Shown in pieces: positions 1-8,720 of a DNA stretch of 35,830 nt. The notes below the pieces were generated by a model. That model ran no database searches and was not told the DNA's origin. It was given only the letters and a program-made list of their open reading frames with translations. The stretch comes from Streptomyces durocortorensis (lineage in GTDB: Bacteria > Actinomycetota > Actinomycetes > Streptomycetales > Streptomycetaceae). Position 1 is the first letter of the stretch, and the number at the start of each line of letters is the position of its first letter. Both the position numbers and the translations under genes were made by a program. The stretch is from positions 1 through 35,830 of the forward strand of contig NZ_JAFEUF010000053.1 of assembly GCF_016901035.1 (NCBI RefSeq). Direction: 5' to 3'.

Positions 1-87
1 CCCCCATGTGCCCGTAGCCCCTCCCCCGCCACGATGGACGCGGGCGGCCCGACCGGGGCCGGCCCGGGACCGGGGAGGTGCGGTGCG

Positions 88-3000
88 ATGGCGGAGAAGG
101 ACCTGATCGACAGAGGGACGAGCCACCGCGTCGCCGCCCCCTCCGTGGCGTCCCGCGACAACGCTTCCGACGCGCCCTCCTCCGCCCCCCGCTCGCTCGG
201 CCCGTCCGGGGGCGCTGTCGCGGAGCCGTGGTGGCTGCCCGGCATCGTCGGAGGCAGGCCCTCCGGCGAACCCTCCTGGGCGGCCTTCGCCCAGGAGGCC
301 GTCGCCTCCGCCCCGCGTGATGCGGTGGTCGCCGACCACGCGTACCCGGGGCTCGGCGGCTTCGGGCCGATCGTCGCGCCGTTCGTCGAGAAGGCGGCGG
401 AGCGGCTCCGGACCGCCCTGGTGGTGGCCGGACCGGTGGTGGACGGCGGGCCGGTGGACGGCGCCTCACCCGTCCTCGCGGATTTCCGGACGCAGTTGAC
501 CCGTCGCCTGACCCGGATCGCGGCGCGCACGCTCGTCACCGAACTGCACGAGGCCCGCCGGCTGGGCCGGCTGAGCGGCGAGGAGCCCGAGGAGCGTTTC
601 CGGGACTTCGTGCGGCTCACGGCCCGCCGCGACGGCCTCGGTCCGCTCCTCTCCGGCTACCCCGTACTCGCCCGTCTCCTCGCCACGGCCTGCCTCAACA
701 CGACGGACGCCTTCGCGGAGATGGTCACCCGGCTCGCCGCCGACCGCCATCTCCTGGCACCGGCGGGAGTGTTCGGCGACCGGTCCGGTTCACCGGACGG
801 AGCACCCGGAACGCACGGTGGGCCGGGCGCCCTCACCGGCGTCGAGGCCGGTGCGGGCGACAGTCATCGCGGCGGCCGGTCGGTGATGCTGCTGCGGTTC
901 GCCGACGGCAGCCGGCTGGTCTACAAGCCTCGCCCGCTCGCAGCGCACCGGCACTTCAACTCCCTCGCCCAGTGGTTCGGTTCGCTGCCGGGCGCTCCCG
1001 GCCTGCGCGTGCTGCACGTCCTGGACCGCGGGGACTACGGCTGGGCCGAATTCGTCGAGGAGCGGCCCTGCGCGTCGGCGGCGGAGACCCGGGACTTCTA
1101 CCGGCGCCAAGGTGCTCTGCTGGCCCTGCTGCACGCGCTCGACGGTACGGATCTGCACCACGAGAACCTGATCGCCTGCGGCCCGTACCCCGTTCTGGTG
1201 GATGTGGAGACGCTGTTCCACCCGCCGCTGGGGCCCGCCCGTTCCGCCGATCCGGCCGCCCGGGCCCTGCACGACTCGGTGCACCGGGTGGGCCTGCTGC
1301 CCCAGCTGCTCGTCGGGGACTCCACCGCGCTCGACATGTCCGCCATCGGTGGAGGCGGGGCCGCCTCCTCCCCCATCGAGACCGCCGACTGGGCGGACGC
1401 CGGAACCGACCGCATGCGGTTGGTCCGGCGGGCGGGCCGGTTCATCGAATCCGCCAACCGGCCCCGGCTCGGCACCGGGGCGCCCGACCCCTCCCAGTAC
1501 ACCGAAGCGCTGTGCGGCGGCTTCCGCGCCGGGTACGACGCGATCCGCGACCACCGTGACGAACTCCTGCGGGAGGACGGGCCGTTGCGGCACTTCGCAC
1601 GGGACGAGATACGCGTCGTACCCCGGCCCACCTGGACGTACACGACGCTGCTGGACGAGTCGACCCACCCCGACCTGATGCGGGACGCGACGGAACGGCA
1701 CCGGGTGCTGGCGCTGCTGCGCACCCCGCTCCTGGGCGTGCCCGCGCTGCCCGGCGTGGAGGACGAGGAGATCGTCGAGCTGTGGCGCGGTGACGTGCCG
1801 GTGTTCGCCACCCGGCCGGGCTCCACGGAACTGTGGAGCGGCACCGGCCGCACGGTCGCCGAGCCGTCGCCGGGCCCTTCCGCATCCGCCGGGACGCTGT
1901 CGGACGCACCCCGCACCGGGCTGGCCCGCGTCGAGGCGAAGGTCCGCGCGATGGACACCGTGGACCGCCAGGACCAGGAGCGGATCATCCGGACAGCCAT
2001 GGTCAGCACCTCCCCCGAGCCACCGCACCGACCGGGCCCCGGCGGCCGGACGTGGAGTGCGGCGACGGCGCCGGAGCCCGAGCAACTGCTGTCCGCCGCA
2101 CGGTCGGTGGGTGACCAGCTCGTCTCCCTCGCCTATCGGCACGAGGGCCGCACCAACTGGATCGGGCTCGAACTGCTCGGCGAGCGCTACTGGCGGCTCA
2201 CCCCGATGGGGGCGGACCTCGCGGGCGGTTACGCGGGCCCCGCGCTCTTCCTGGCCCAACTGGCCGCGCTCACCGGCGTGTCCCGGTACGCGGAGGCGGC
2301 CCGGGAAGCGCTCGCACCGGTCCCGGGGCTGCTGGACGCCCTGCACGGGCGGGCCGACGAGCTGGGGGTCCTGGGCTCCGGCGCCTACGCGGGCCTCGGC
2401 GGCATCGCGTACGCGCTGACCGAGGTCGGCACGCTGCTGAACGACCGGGAGGTGCTGGAACAGGCCGGTCCGGCGGTCCGGCTGAGCTGCGCGGCGAGCG
2501 CGGCGGAGGACGGTTACGGAGTGCGCGGCGGGGCGGCGGGCGGACTGGTCTCGCTGCTCGCGGTGCACCGTGCCACCGGTCGCCCGGAGGCCTGGCGGGG
2601 CGCCATCCGCTGCGCCGAGAGGCTCGCCGCAGCCCGGCTCCCCGACTCCGAGGCCTTCGCCGACGGGGCGGCGGGCGTCGGCTGGGCGCTGCTGCGCTTC
2701 GCCGGCGCCGGGGGCGACGCGTCCCACCGGCGCGCCGGACTGCGGGCCCTGCGCCGGGCGACCGGGCTGACGGACGCCGCAACGGCTCCCGGGCCGGCCT
2801 GGTGCGACGGGGTGGCCGGGGTCGCGCTGGCGATCGCGGACAGCCCTGACGCACGGGAGGACCCGGAGCTGTCCGGCTGGCTCGCGGCACGCTCCGGGGA
2901 ACTGGCGAACAGTGCCCCGCTCGCCGACGACAGCCTGTGCCACGGCGAGTCCGGGCTGCTCGAACTCCTCGGGCACGGCGCTCTGCCCGACGCGCGACCC

Positions 3001-3192
3001 GCGTGGCTGCGGCGGGCCGGGACGCTGCTGGCCGCGGCGGACCGGACCGGTCCGCAGTGCGGGACGCCCGGTCGCGTACCGCACCCGGGGCTGCTCACCG
3101 GGCTCTCGGGGATCGGGCACGGGCTGCTGCGGGCGGGGTTCCCCGACCGGATCGGCTCCGCCCTGCTCCTGCGCCCCTCCCGGGCGCCCTGA
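88..3192 (+). CDS. lanM: Class II lanthipeptide synthetase (LanM), 1034 aa
   Basis: This is a bifunctional enzyme of the LanM family, which dehydrates Ser/Thr in a precursor peptide through phosphorylation and elimination and then adds Cys thiols to the products. The DUF4135-type dehydratase half shows the nucleotide pocket near residue 262 (LRFADGSRLVYKPR), the kinase-like catalytic loop GTDLHHENLIACG near 352 and the metal-binding VDVETLFHP near 371. The C-terminal half (from about residue 665) is a LanC-like barrel of GG/AG-rich repeats. It keeps the zinc ligands Cys906 (WCDG) and Cys951-His952 (CHGES) and ends with the usual LLTGLSGIGHGLLR. I chose the ATG at 88 because GGGGAGG at 72-78 lies 9 nt upstream; an in-frame ATG at 34 has no such site. 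A precursor could lie upstream, outside the window. The only small peptide gene next to it (3334) has no Cys, which is odd for a zinc-bearing cyclase. The family assignment is firm; the substrate is not known. Confidence 0.95.
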   Translation: MAEKDLIDRGTSHRVAAPSVASRDNASDAPSSAPRSLGPSGGAVAEPWWLPGIVGGRPSGEPSWAAFAQEAVASAPRDAVVADHAYPGLGGFGPIVAPFVEKAAERLRTALVVAGPVVDGGPVDGASPVLADFRTQLTRRLTRIAARTLVTELHEARRLGRLSGEEPEERFRDFVRLTARRDGLGPLLSGYPVLARLLATACLNTTDAFAEMVTRLAADRHLLAPAGVFGDRSGSPDGAPGTHGGPGALTGVEAGAGDSHRGGRSVMLLRFADGSRLVYKPRPLAAHRHFNSLAQWFGSLPGAPGLRVLHVLDRGDYGWAEFVEERPCASAAETRDFYRRQGALLALLHALDGTDLHHENLIACGPYPVLVDVETLFHPPLGPARSADPAARALHDSVHRVGLLPQLLVGDSTALDMSAIGGGGAASSPIETADWADAGTDRMRLVRRAGRFIESANRPRLGTGAPDPSQYTEALCGGFRAGYDAIRDHRDELLREDGPLRHFARDEIRVVPRPTWTYTTLLDESTHPDLMRDATERHRVLALLRTPLLGVPALPGVEDEEIVELWRGDVPVFATRPGSTELWSGTGRTVAEPSPGPSASAGTLSDAPRTGLARVEAKVRAMDTVDRQDQERIIRTAMVSTSPEPPHRPGPGGRTWSAATAPEPEQLLSAARSVGDQLVSLAYRHEGRTNWIGLELLGERYWRLTPMGADLAGGYAGPALFLAQLAALTGVSRYAEAAREALAPVPGLLDALHGRADELGVLGSGAYAGLGGIAYALTEVGTLLNDREVLEQAGPAVRLSCAASAAEDGYGVRGGAAGGLVSLLAVHRATGRPEAWRGAIRCAERLAAARLPDSEAFADGAAGVGWALLRFAGAGGDASHRRAGLRALRRATGLTDAATAPGPAWCDGVAGVALAIADSPDAREDPELSGWLAARSGELANSAPLADDSLCHGESGLLELLGHGALPDARPAWLRRAGTLLAAADRTGPQCGTPGRVPHPGLLTGLSGIGHGLLRAGFPDRIGSALLLRPSRAP

Positions 3193-3228
3193 CCCACGGC
3201 CCGGCCCCCACGACTGTTCCACCGGAGC

Positions 3229-3253
3229 CCCTGGCGCGGACACCGCTCCAGGG
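3229..3253 (+). terminator. Stem-loop between lanM and the peptide gene
   Basis: The arms CCCTGGCGCGG and CCGCTCCAGGG pair over 11 positions with one mismatch around an ACA loop. No T-run follows. The site lies 37 nt after the lanM stop and 80 nt before the next start. It could be an attenuator or a 3' end that lets the downstream peptide be expressed at a different level. The hairpin is seen; its function is inferred. Confidence 0.45.
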
Positions 3254-3333
3254 CCCGTGATCACGCACCGAGCACCACCCGCGACGCACCACCCACTACG
3301 CACCACCACCGATCAGCAGAGGATGAGGCAGAG

Positions 3334-3531
3334 ATGAAGCAGTTCGGCGAATCGGCCCTGCAGGCGTCCGGCGAGATCGCACACGAGGGCTCCCCGGAGC
3401 ACCCGGCCGGCCAGATCTCCCTGGGCTCCACCGGAGGACTCGGTGCGCGCAGCAGACTCCTCAGCGCCTCGGAGGGCGAGAGCGGCTACAGCCACGACCT
3501 GCCGTGGACCACCATGACCGCCCCGTGGTAA
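3334..3531 (+). CDS. Cysteine-free Ser/Thr-rich peptide, candidate RiPP precursor (65 aa)
   Basis: I do not recognise this family. The peptide begins MKQFGESALQASGEIAHEG and ends DLPWTTMTAPW. By my count it has 10 Ser, 4 Thr, two Trp (58 and 65, the latter C-terminal) and no Cys. The N-terminal third is Glu/Gly/Ala-rich and could act as a leader; residues 29-65 concentrate the Ser/Thr and aromatic residues. The ATG at 3334 follows a GAGG at 3325-3328, and the stop is TAA. Its position, 141 nt after lanM on the same strand and before the regulators, makes it a candidate LanM substrate. Without Cys, LanM could only give dehydrated residues, or need an external thiol or amine. It could instead be a signalling peptide or a fortuitous reading frame. 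The good ribosome site and TAA stop in this GC-rich DNA favour a real gene. Confidence 0.6.
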   Translation: MKQFGESALQASGEIAHEGSPEHPAGQISLGSTGGLGARSRLLSASEGESGYSHDLPWTTMTAPW

Positions 3532-3535
3532 TCAG

Positions 3536-3572
3536 ATTCGGCCAACTCGACAATAAATGAGCCGAATTGGCC
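3536..3572 (+). promoter_or_regulatory. Two mutually exclusive stems after the peptide gene
   Basis: ATTCGGC (3536-3542) can pair with GCCGAAT (3561-3567), and GGCCAA (3540-3545) can pair with TTGGCC (3567-3572). The two stems share bases, so only one can form at a time. The loop is unusually AT-rich for this DNA. It lies 5 nt after the peptide stop and about 40 nt before the LAL regulator start. It could be a weak terminator, an operator for the regulator or a small switch. Only the complementarity is observed. Confidence 0.35.
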
Positions 3573-3610
3573 CGCTGCCGTGGGAGTTGTCACTCCAGTA
3601 ATCTGCGGCC

Positions 3611-6532
3611 ATGCGAGCCACTTCGCCGGTCATCGTCGGGCGGGACGAGGAGATCGGACTGCTGAGCAGCGCCCTGGACGCCGTGCGACGGCGTTCGGGG
3701 CGCGCGCTGTTCCTCCTCGGGGAGGCCGGTATCGGAAAGTCCCGGCTGGTGGGCGAGTGCGCCTACCGGGCCTACGGGCTCGGCATGCCGGTCCTGCGAG
3801 GCCGGGCCACCTCGACCGGGCTCGTCGTGCCCTTCCGCCCGCTCGCCGAGGCGCTGGCGTCCCGGTTCCGGGCCGCCGGCACCCCGACCGATCCGGAGCT
3901 CGCGCCCTACCATCCGGCGCTGGCCCGGCTGGTCCCGGAGTGGCGCAGGGAGGGGTCGCCCGGTTATCCGGAGACGGTCGTGGAGCTGGCCGAGGCACTG
4001 CTGCGGCTGCTGTCCGTCCTGGGCAGGGAGGCCGGCTGCACGATCCTGCTGGAGGATCTGCACGACTGCGACACGGAGACCGTCGCGGTCGTCGAGTACG
4101 TCATCGACAACCTCGCCGACCTGCCCGTCCTGTTCCTCGGCACCCTGCGCCCCGAGCCCGGGGCCGCCCTGGACCTCGTACGCTCAGCCGAGCGCCGGCA
4201 CGTCGCCACCGTAAGGGAGTTGGGGCCCCTCCACGACGCCCAGGTGCGGTCGCTGACAGGCTCGTGTCTGGAGACGGGGCCGGAGGAGATACCCGAGTCG
4301 GTGCACCGGCGGCTGGCCGAACGCGCCTCGGGGAACCCCTACCTGCTGGAGGTACTGCTGGCCGACCTCCTCGACACGGGCCGGCTCCGGCGGACGGACG
4401 GCGGGTGGGAGGCGGTGGACCAGCCGGACGGTTCCATCCCCTCGGACATCGTGCGCAGTTGGGCCCGCAGGCTGGAGCGGCTGGACGAGCCGGTGCGGGA
4501 TCTCCTCCTGGCGTCGGCGACGCTGGGCAGCCAGTTCTCGGTGACCGTGCTCCAGACCGTCACCGGCTTCGAGGACCGGGCGCTGTTCACGCATCTGCGG
4601 TCCGCGGTGGAGGCCGGGATCATCGCCCCGGACGGTGCGGCGCCCGACCGCTACACCTTCCGGCACTCGCTCACCGCCGAGGCCATGATCTCGTCGGTCG
4701 CGCCGGCCGAGCGTGCCTCGCTGGCCCGCCGGGCCGCCTCGGCCATCGAGAACTCCGGACAGCCCCTGGACGAGGACGGGCGGCAGCTGGTCGCCTCGCT
4801 CCAGCTGGCCGCGGGCAACCGGGCCGGGGCGGCCCGCCAGTTCGCGGCTGCGGGAAGACGGATGCTCGCTTCGGGGGCCCACGGTTCCGCCGTGGTGCTG
4901 CTGGAGCGGGCGCACCCCCTGGCCGACGAGGCGGACCGGGCGGCCGTTGCCGAATCGCTGGCGGTCGCCCGCGCCGAGGGCGGCGATCTGGACGGCGCGC
5001 TGGCACTGGCCGACGCGCTGCCACCGGTTCCCGTGCGTTCCGAGGCCGCCGGCCGGCGCGGTCAGATCCACGTCGAACTCGCCTGGGCGGCGGTCATGGC
5101 GGAGCGCACCGCCGACGCCGCCCTCCAGGTCGAGGCGGCCCGCGTGCTCCTCGGCCCGGCACCGCCCCCGGGCCGTCGCGCCGCGCTCGTGGTGGTCGAC
5201 GGCTACCTGGCGCTGCTTCCCGGGCACGGACGCCCGGACCGGGATCCGGTGGAGACCGAGCAGACCGTACAGAAGGCCGCCGAGACCGCCGAGGCCGAAG
5301 GGCTGCCCGTGGTGGCCTGCCAGGCCTGGCAGTTGCTGGCTCTGCTGCGGCGCGAAGAGGGCTTCGACGCCGCGGACGCCGCGCTGGAACGCATGCTGTC
5401 GATCTCCACCGACCACTCCCTGCCGGTCTGGCGGGTCGAGGCGCTGGTGCGGCTGGGCGCGAACGCCTTCATGCGGTCCGGGGACGCCTCGCGGCTGCTC
5501 TCCGCCCGGGCGGCGGCCACCGATCTGGGAGCACTGCGGCTGACCCGTACCGTCGACGGGCTGCTCGCCATGAACGCGGTGCTGTGCGCCCGGTGGGAGG
5601 AGGCGCAGGAGATCATCGACCGCTCGGCCGAGGCCAGCGCCCGGGTCGGCGATCTCTCCGCCCACCGCTATCTGCTGCTGACCGGCGCGACGATGGCCGC
5701 GCACCGGGGGCGGCGCCGGGACATGGACCGGGCCCTGGCCGCGTTCCGCCGGGCCGGGGGCGAACAGTCGCTGCTGGTGCCGCTGCGGGCGGGGCTCTGC
5801 CGGGCGTTCTCGGCCCTGCTGGAGGAGGACCGGGAGCGGGCGGCGGCGGCTCTCGACGAGGCGCTGGCCTGGGAGTTGGACCACCCGAGCTACTACTACC
5901 TGAGCGGACGGTACGGGCTGCGCCCGCTGCTGCGGGTTCTGGCGGGCGAGGCGGACCGGGCGGAGCTGGAGGAGGCCCGGGCCGCTCCCGGGGGCTGCCT
6001 CGCCTGGAACCGGCAGTTCCTGGAGCTGGCCGACGCCGTGCTGCTCGGCCGGGAGGGGGATCCGGCCGGGGCCGCCCGGCTGATGGCCGCCTTCGCGCTG
6101 CGTTCCGGCCCCTTCCCGGTCGCCCACCACCTGGGGCTGCGGCTGGTGGCGGACGCGGCCCGCGTGGACGGTTGGGGCGATCCGGTGGCATGGCTGCGGA
6201 CCGCGGAGGAGTTCTTCTACGGGGCCGGTGTCCAGCCGGTCTCCACCGCGTGCCGGGCCGGGCTCCGGCAGGCCGGGGCGAGCGTGGGCCAGCACCGGGG
6301 CGGCTGGGACCGGATCCCTTCGCCGCTGCGGAGCAGCGGGGTGACGCCGCGCGAGTACGAGGTGTTCGTGCTGCTGCCCGAGCGGCCCGGGAACCAGCAG
6401 ATCGCCCGCAGCCTGTCGATCTCGCCCCGCACGGTGGAGAAGCACATGGCCAGTCTGCTGAGCAAGACCGGCCGCGCGGACCGGGCGGCGTTGTGCGAGT
6501 ACGCCGCCGAGTGCGCCGCCGAGCCGGCCTGA
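3611..6532 (+). CDS. LAL-type LuxR-family transcriptional regulator (973 aa)
   Basis: This is a large ATP-binding LuxR regulator. It starts with an AAA/STAND ATPase domain carrying Walker A GEAGIGKS at residues 37-44 and a Walker-B-like ILLEDLHDCD near 140. A long Ala/Leu/Arg-rich helical, TPR-like middle follows. A C-terminal LuxR helix-turn-helix occupies roughly residues 910-965 (VTPREYEVF, then NQQIARSLSISPRTVEKHM). LALs usually activate secondary-metabolite or carbon-use operons in response to ligand and ATP. Its place between the LanM module and the SARP gene makes it a likely pathway regulator. The ATG at 3611 lacks a close ribosome site. A small inverted repeat GGAGT-TGTC-ACTCC lies just upstream and could be an operator or hide the start region, so the start is only moderately sure. 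I noticed no in-frame TTA codon, but did not check every codon. Confidence 0.92.
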   Translation: MRATSPVIVGRDEEIGLLSSALDAVRRRSGRALFLLGEAGIGKSRLVGECAYRAYGLGMPVLRGRATSTGLVVPFRPLAEALASRFRAAGTPTDPELAPYHPALARLVPEWRREGSPGYPETVVELAEALLRLLSVLGREAGCTILLEDLHDCDTETVAVVEYVIDNLADLPVLFLGTLRPEPGAALDLVRSAERRHVATVRELGPLHDAQVRSLTGSCLETGPEEIPESVHRRLAERASGNPYLLEVLLADLLDTGRLRRTDGGWEAVDQPDGSIPSDIVRSWARRLERLDEPVRDLLLASATLGSQFSVTVLQTVTGFEDRALFTHLRSAVEAGIIAPDGAAPDRYTFRHSLTAEAMISSVAPAERASLARRAASAIENSGQPLDEDGRQLVASLQLAAGNRAGAARQFAAAGRRMLASGAHGSAVVLLERAHPLADEADRAAVAESLAVARAEGGDLDGALALADALPPVPVRSEAAGRRGQIHVELAWAAVMAERTADAALQVEAARVLLGPAPPPGRRAALVVVDGYLALLPGHGRPDRDPVETEQTVQKAAETAEAEGLPVVACQAWQLLALLRREEGFDAADAALERMLSISTDHSLPVWRVEALVRLGANAFMRSGDASRLLSARAAATDLGALRLTRTVDGLLAMNAVLCARWEEAQEIIDRSAEASARVGDLSAHRYLLLTGATMAAHRGRRRDMDRALAAFRRAGGEQSLLVPLRAGLCRAFSALLEEDRERAAAALDEALAWELDHPSYYYLSGRYGLRPLLRVLAGEADRAELEEARAAPGGCLAWNRQFLELADAVLLGREGDPAGAARLMAAFALRSGPFPVAHHLGLRLVADAARVDGWGDPVAWLRTAEEFFYGAGVQPVSTACRAGLRQAGASVGQHRGGWDRIPSPLRSSGVTPREYEVFVLLPERPGNQQIARSLSISPRTVEKHMASLLSKTGRADRAALCEYAAECAAEPA

Positions 6533-6576
6533 GGGGACGAAGGTCGGGGCCGGGCGACGCGGGCACGCCGGGCCTC

Positions 6577-6639
6577 CATGGGGGCCGCGGCACCTCACGG
6601 GCGTACGGGCATGGGGGCGGCGGCGGGCAACATGGGGGC
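6577..6639 (+). promoter_or_regulatory. Three CATGGGGGC direct repeats upstream of the SARP gene
   Basis: Identical 9-mers begin at 6577, 6610 and 6631, with spacings of 33 and 21 nt. All lie on one face to within a base or so, if the helical repeat is near 10.5-11 bp. SARP proteins are known to bind short direct repeats with about 11-bp phasing, so these could be an operator for autoregulation or for a related activator. Function is inferred. Confidence 0.4.
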
Positions 6640-6708
6640 GCCGAGCGGTTTCGGTCGGGTGCCCGGGCGGAAAATGCGGGCGGAGCCCCGATGCCCGGGG
6701 GCCTGGGC

Positions 6709-6722
6709 GACAGCAGTATCGG
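6709..6722 (+). promoter_or_regulatory. Candidate cluster-wide operator, site A (SARP promoter)
   Basis: GACAGCAGTATCGG lies 51 nt before the SARP start codon. It matches 12 of 14 positions with the site at 13407-13420 in the lanA/radical-SAM divergent promoter, and 11 of 14 with the inverted copy at 13491-13504. The shared consensus is GRCAGCRGTATSGG. It could be a binding site for one of the two local regulators or part of a promoter used by an alternative sigma factor. Confidence 0.4.
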
Positions 6723-6773
6723 ACGTGTGCACGGTCCAGTCCGCCGCCCGTCCCCCACCCCGGAGGCCCGCTG

Positions 6774-8720
6774 ATGAACCGACCTCCCGTCCTCACAGGT
6801 GCAGCTGCCGCCTCCGGTGCCGTGCACTTCTCCCTGCTGGGCCCGCTGACGGCCCGACGGGACGGCCGTGAGCTGCCGCTCGGCCCGCGAAAGCAGCGCC
6901 TCGTCCTCGCCACCCTGCTCGCCCGCCCCAACACTGCTGTACCGGTCGACGTGCTGACCGACGCGGTGTGGCCGGACGATCCGCCGCGCACCGCCCGGAA
7001 GAACCTCCAGGTGTACGTCAGCGCCGCCCGCGCGCTGCTCGGGCCCGGCCGGGACGGCGGTCCGGAGCGGGTGGTGCACGGCTGCGGGGGCTATCTGCTG
7101 CGGATCGCCGAGGGCGAGCTGGACACCCTGCGCTTCGGGTCACTGGCCCGGGCCGGGCGGGCGGCGGCCGAGCGGGGCGATCTGCCCGGCGCGGCCCGGC
7201 TGCTGCGCGAGGCGCTCGACCTGTGGGAGGGGCCGCCGCTGAACGACCTGCGGGACTCCTCCGGGGTGGCCGATGAGGCGGACCGGCTGGAGGCCCGGTG
7301 TCTGACGGTGTACGAGGACTGGGCGGAGGCCGAGATCGAACTGGGCCGGGCCGCCGTCGCGGTGGACGGACTGCGGGACCTGGTGGAACGCCATCCGCTG
7401 CGGGAGCGGCTGCGGGCCGCCTGGATGAACTCCCTGCACCAGTCCGGCCGGCAGGCCGAGGCACTGGCGGTGTACGACGACTACCGGCAGCTGATGGCAC
7501 GGGAGCTGGGCCTGGAGCCGAGTCCGGCGATGGCCGCGTTGTACCGCTCGATGCTCGGCCGGGGGCGTGAGGTGCGGCGGCCCTCCGCACCTCGGGAGAC
7601 GCCGGGCCGGGTCACGCTTCCCGCCGGTACCGGGGCGTTCACCGGCCGCCGCGAGGAGTTGCGGGGGCTGCTCGACGTCCTGGGCGGCGGTGAGGAGCGC
7701 GTGGTGGTCGTCTCGGGTCCGGGCGGTGCGGGGAAGTCGGCGCTGGCGGTCCGGGCGGCCCAGCTGCTCGCCGACCCGTTCCCCGACGGCCGCGTGCACG
7801 TCCGGGTGCGCGGGGAGGACGGCACGGCGCGCGGCCGGGCGGAGGTCCTGGCGGAGCTGGGGCGGTGGTGCGGGGTGGCCGGGGCGCAGGCGGAAGCACT
7901 CTCGGGGACCAGCGCTGAAGTCCCCGCGTCGGCCGGTGCTCTCGCGGTCCTCGCGGAGGCCTGGCAGGAGTGGCAGGCCCGGCACCGGGCGCTGGTGGTC
8001 CTGGACGACGTGCCGGACGAGGCGTCCGTACGGGGGCTGCTGCCCCGGTACGGGAAGTGCGCCGTCCTGGTCACCGCCCGGGGGCAGTTGCCCGGTCTCG
8101 CCCCGGTGCACCGGATCGCGCTGCCCCCGCTGGCGGACGGTGAGGCGCTGGAGCTGCTGGGGAAGCTGATCGGAGCCGGGCGGCTGCGGACGGACCCGGC
8201 GGCGGCGCTGCGGATCGTCCGGGCCTGCGGGGGGCTGCCGCTGGCGGTGGAGGTGAGCGGGATGCGACTGGCGGTGCTGCGGCATCTGCCGTTGGCGGAG
8301 TACGCGGACCGGCTCGACGACCCGTCGGCCGCGCTCGACGAACTGGTCGCGGGGGACGTCTCCGTGCGGCACCGGATCGCGTCCGGCTGGCGGGACCTGG
8401 CCGACGGCGACCGGTGGGTGCTGGGGCGGCTGGCCGGGCTCACCGATGACGGGTGCTTCACCCTGGACCGGGCCACGGTGGCGCTGGGCTGCGGGGAGCG
8501 GGCGGCGATCCGGGCCGTGGAGGCGCTGATCGACGCCGGTGCGGTGACCTCCCCGGCGGGTGAGGTCACCGCTCATGCCGCGCTGTACGAAGTGCCGCGC
8601 CTGCTCTGCCTGTTCGCACGCGAGCAGGAGGCGGCGGGCGAGCAGGGGGGGGCGGGCGAGCAGGGGGCGACGGGCGGCCGCACCGGCGCGCCTGCCGCCC
8701 CCGCCCTCAGCCCAGGGTGA
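6774..8720 (+). CDS. AfsR/SARP-family regulator with NB-ARC domain (648 aa)
   Basis: The order is an OmpR-type winged helix (about residues 15-95, FSLLGPLTARRDGRELPLGP onward), a bacterial transcriptional activation domain (about 105-245, containing LVERHPLRERLRAAWM and LGLEPSPAM) and an NB-ARC ATPase with Walker A GPGGAGKS near 314-321. It lacks the TPR tail of full-length AfsR. It ends in a low-complexity AGEQG/TGG tail encoded by short G-rich repeats. SARPs activate secondary-metabolite operons. The start is supported by GGAGG at 6762-6766, 7 nt before ATG. The stop overlaps the convergent lanKC stop by 14 nt, so transcription of the two genes may interfere. Two sets of possible operators lie in its 241-nt upstream region. 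Confidence 0.94.
   Translation: MNRPPVLTGAAAASGAVHFSLLGPLTARRDGRELPLGPRKQRLVLATLLARPNTAVPVDVLTDAVWPDDPPRTARKNLQVYVSAARALLGPGRDGGPERVVHGCGGYLLRIAEGELDTLRFGSLARAGRAAAERGDLPGAARLLREALDLWEGPPLNDLRDSSGVADEADRLEARCLTVYEDWAEAEIELGRAAVAVDGLRDLVERHPLRERLRAAWMNSLHQSGRQAEALAVYDDYRQLMARELGLEPSPAMAALYRSMLGRGREVRRPSAPRETPGRVTLPAGTGAFTGRREELRGLLDVLGGGEERVVVVSGPGGAGKSALAVRAAQLLADPFPDGRVHVRVRGEDGTARGRAEVLAELGRWCGVAGAQAEALSGTSAEVPASAGALAVLAEAWQEWQARHRALVVLDDVPDEASVRGLLPRYGKCAVLVTARGQLPGLAPVHRIALPPLADGEALELLGKLIGAGRLRTDPAAALRIVRACGGLPLAVEVSGMRLAVLRHLPLAEYADRLDDPSAALDELVAGDVSVRHRIASGWRDLADGDRWVLGRLAGLTDDGCFTLDRATVALGCGERAAIRAVEALIDAGAVTSPAGEVTAHAALYEVPRLLCLFAREQEAAGEQGGAGEQGATGGRTGAPAAPALSPG

Noticed and set aside
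1-87. A gene or promoter upstream of lanM
   Set aside because: It is too short and cut by the window edge. The ATG at 34 in frame with lanM lacks a ribosome site, and I can support nothing else.
4184-6991. A 935-codon minus-strand open frame opposite the LAL gene
   Set aside because: It is a low-complexity translation rich in Arg/Gly/Pro/Gln without motifs, antisense to a well-supported LuxR-family gene.
8633-8670. A G8 run and repeat in the SARP tail as a phase-variation switch
   Set aside because: It lies only about 20 codons before the stop in a low-complexity tail, so a slip would change little. It is more likely a repeat-prone or sequencing-sensitive spot.
3611-8720. bldA (TTA codon) control of the regulators
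   Set aside because: The TTA triplets I noticed were out of frame, such as one at 3964 in the LAL gene. I did not check every codon exhaustively.
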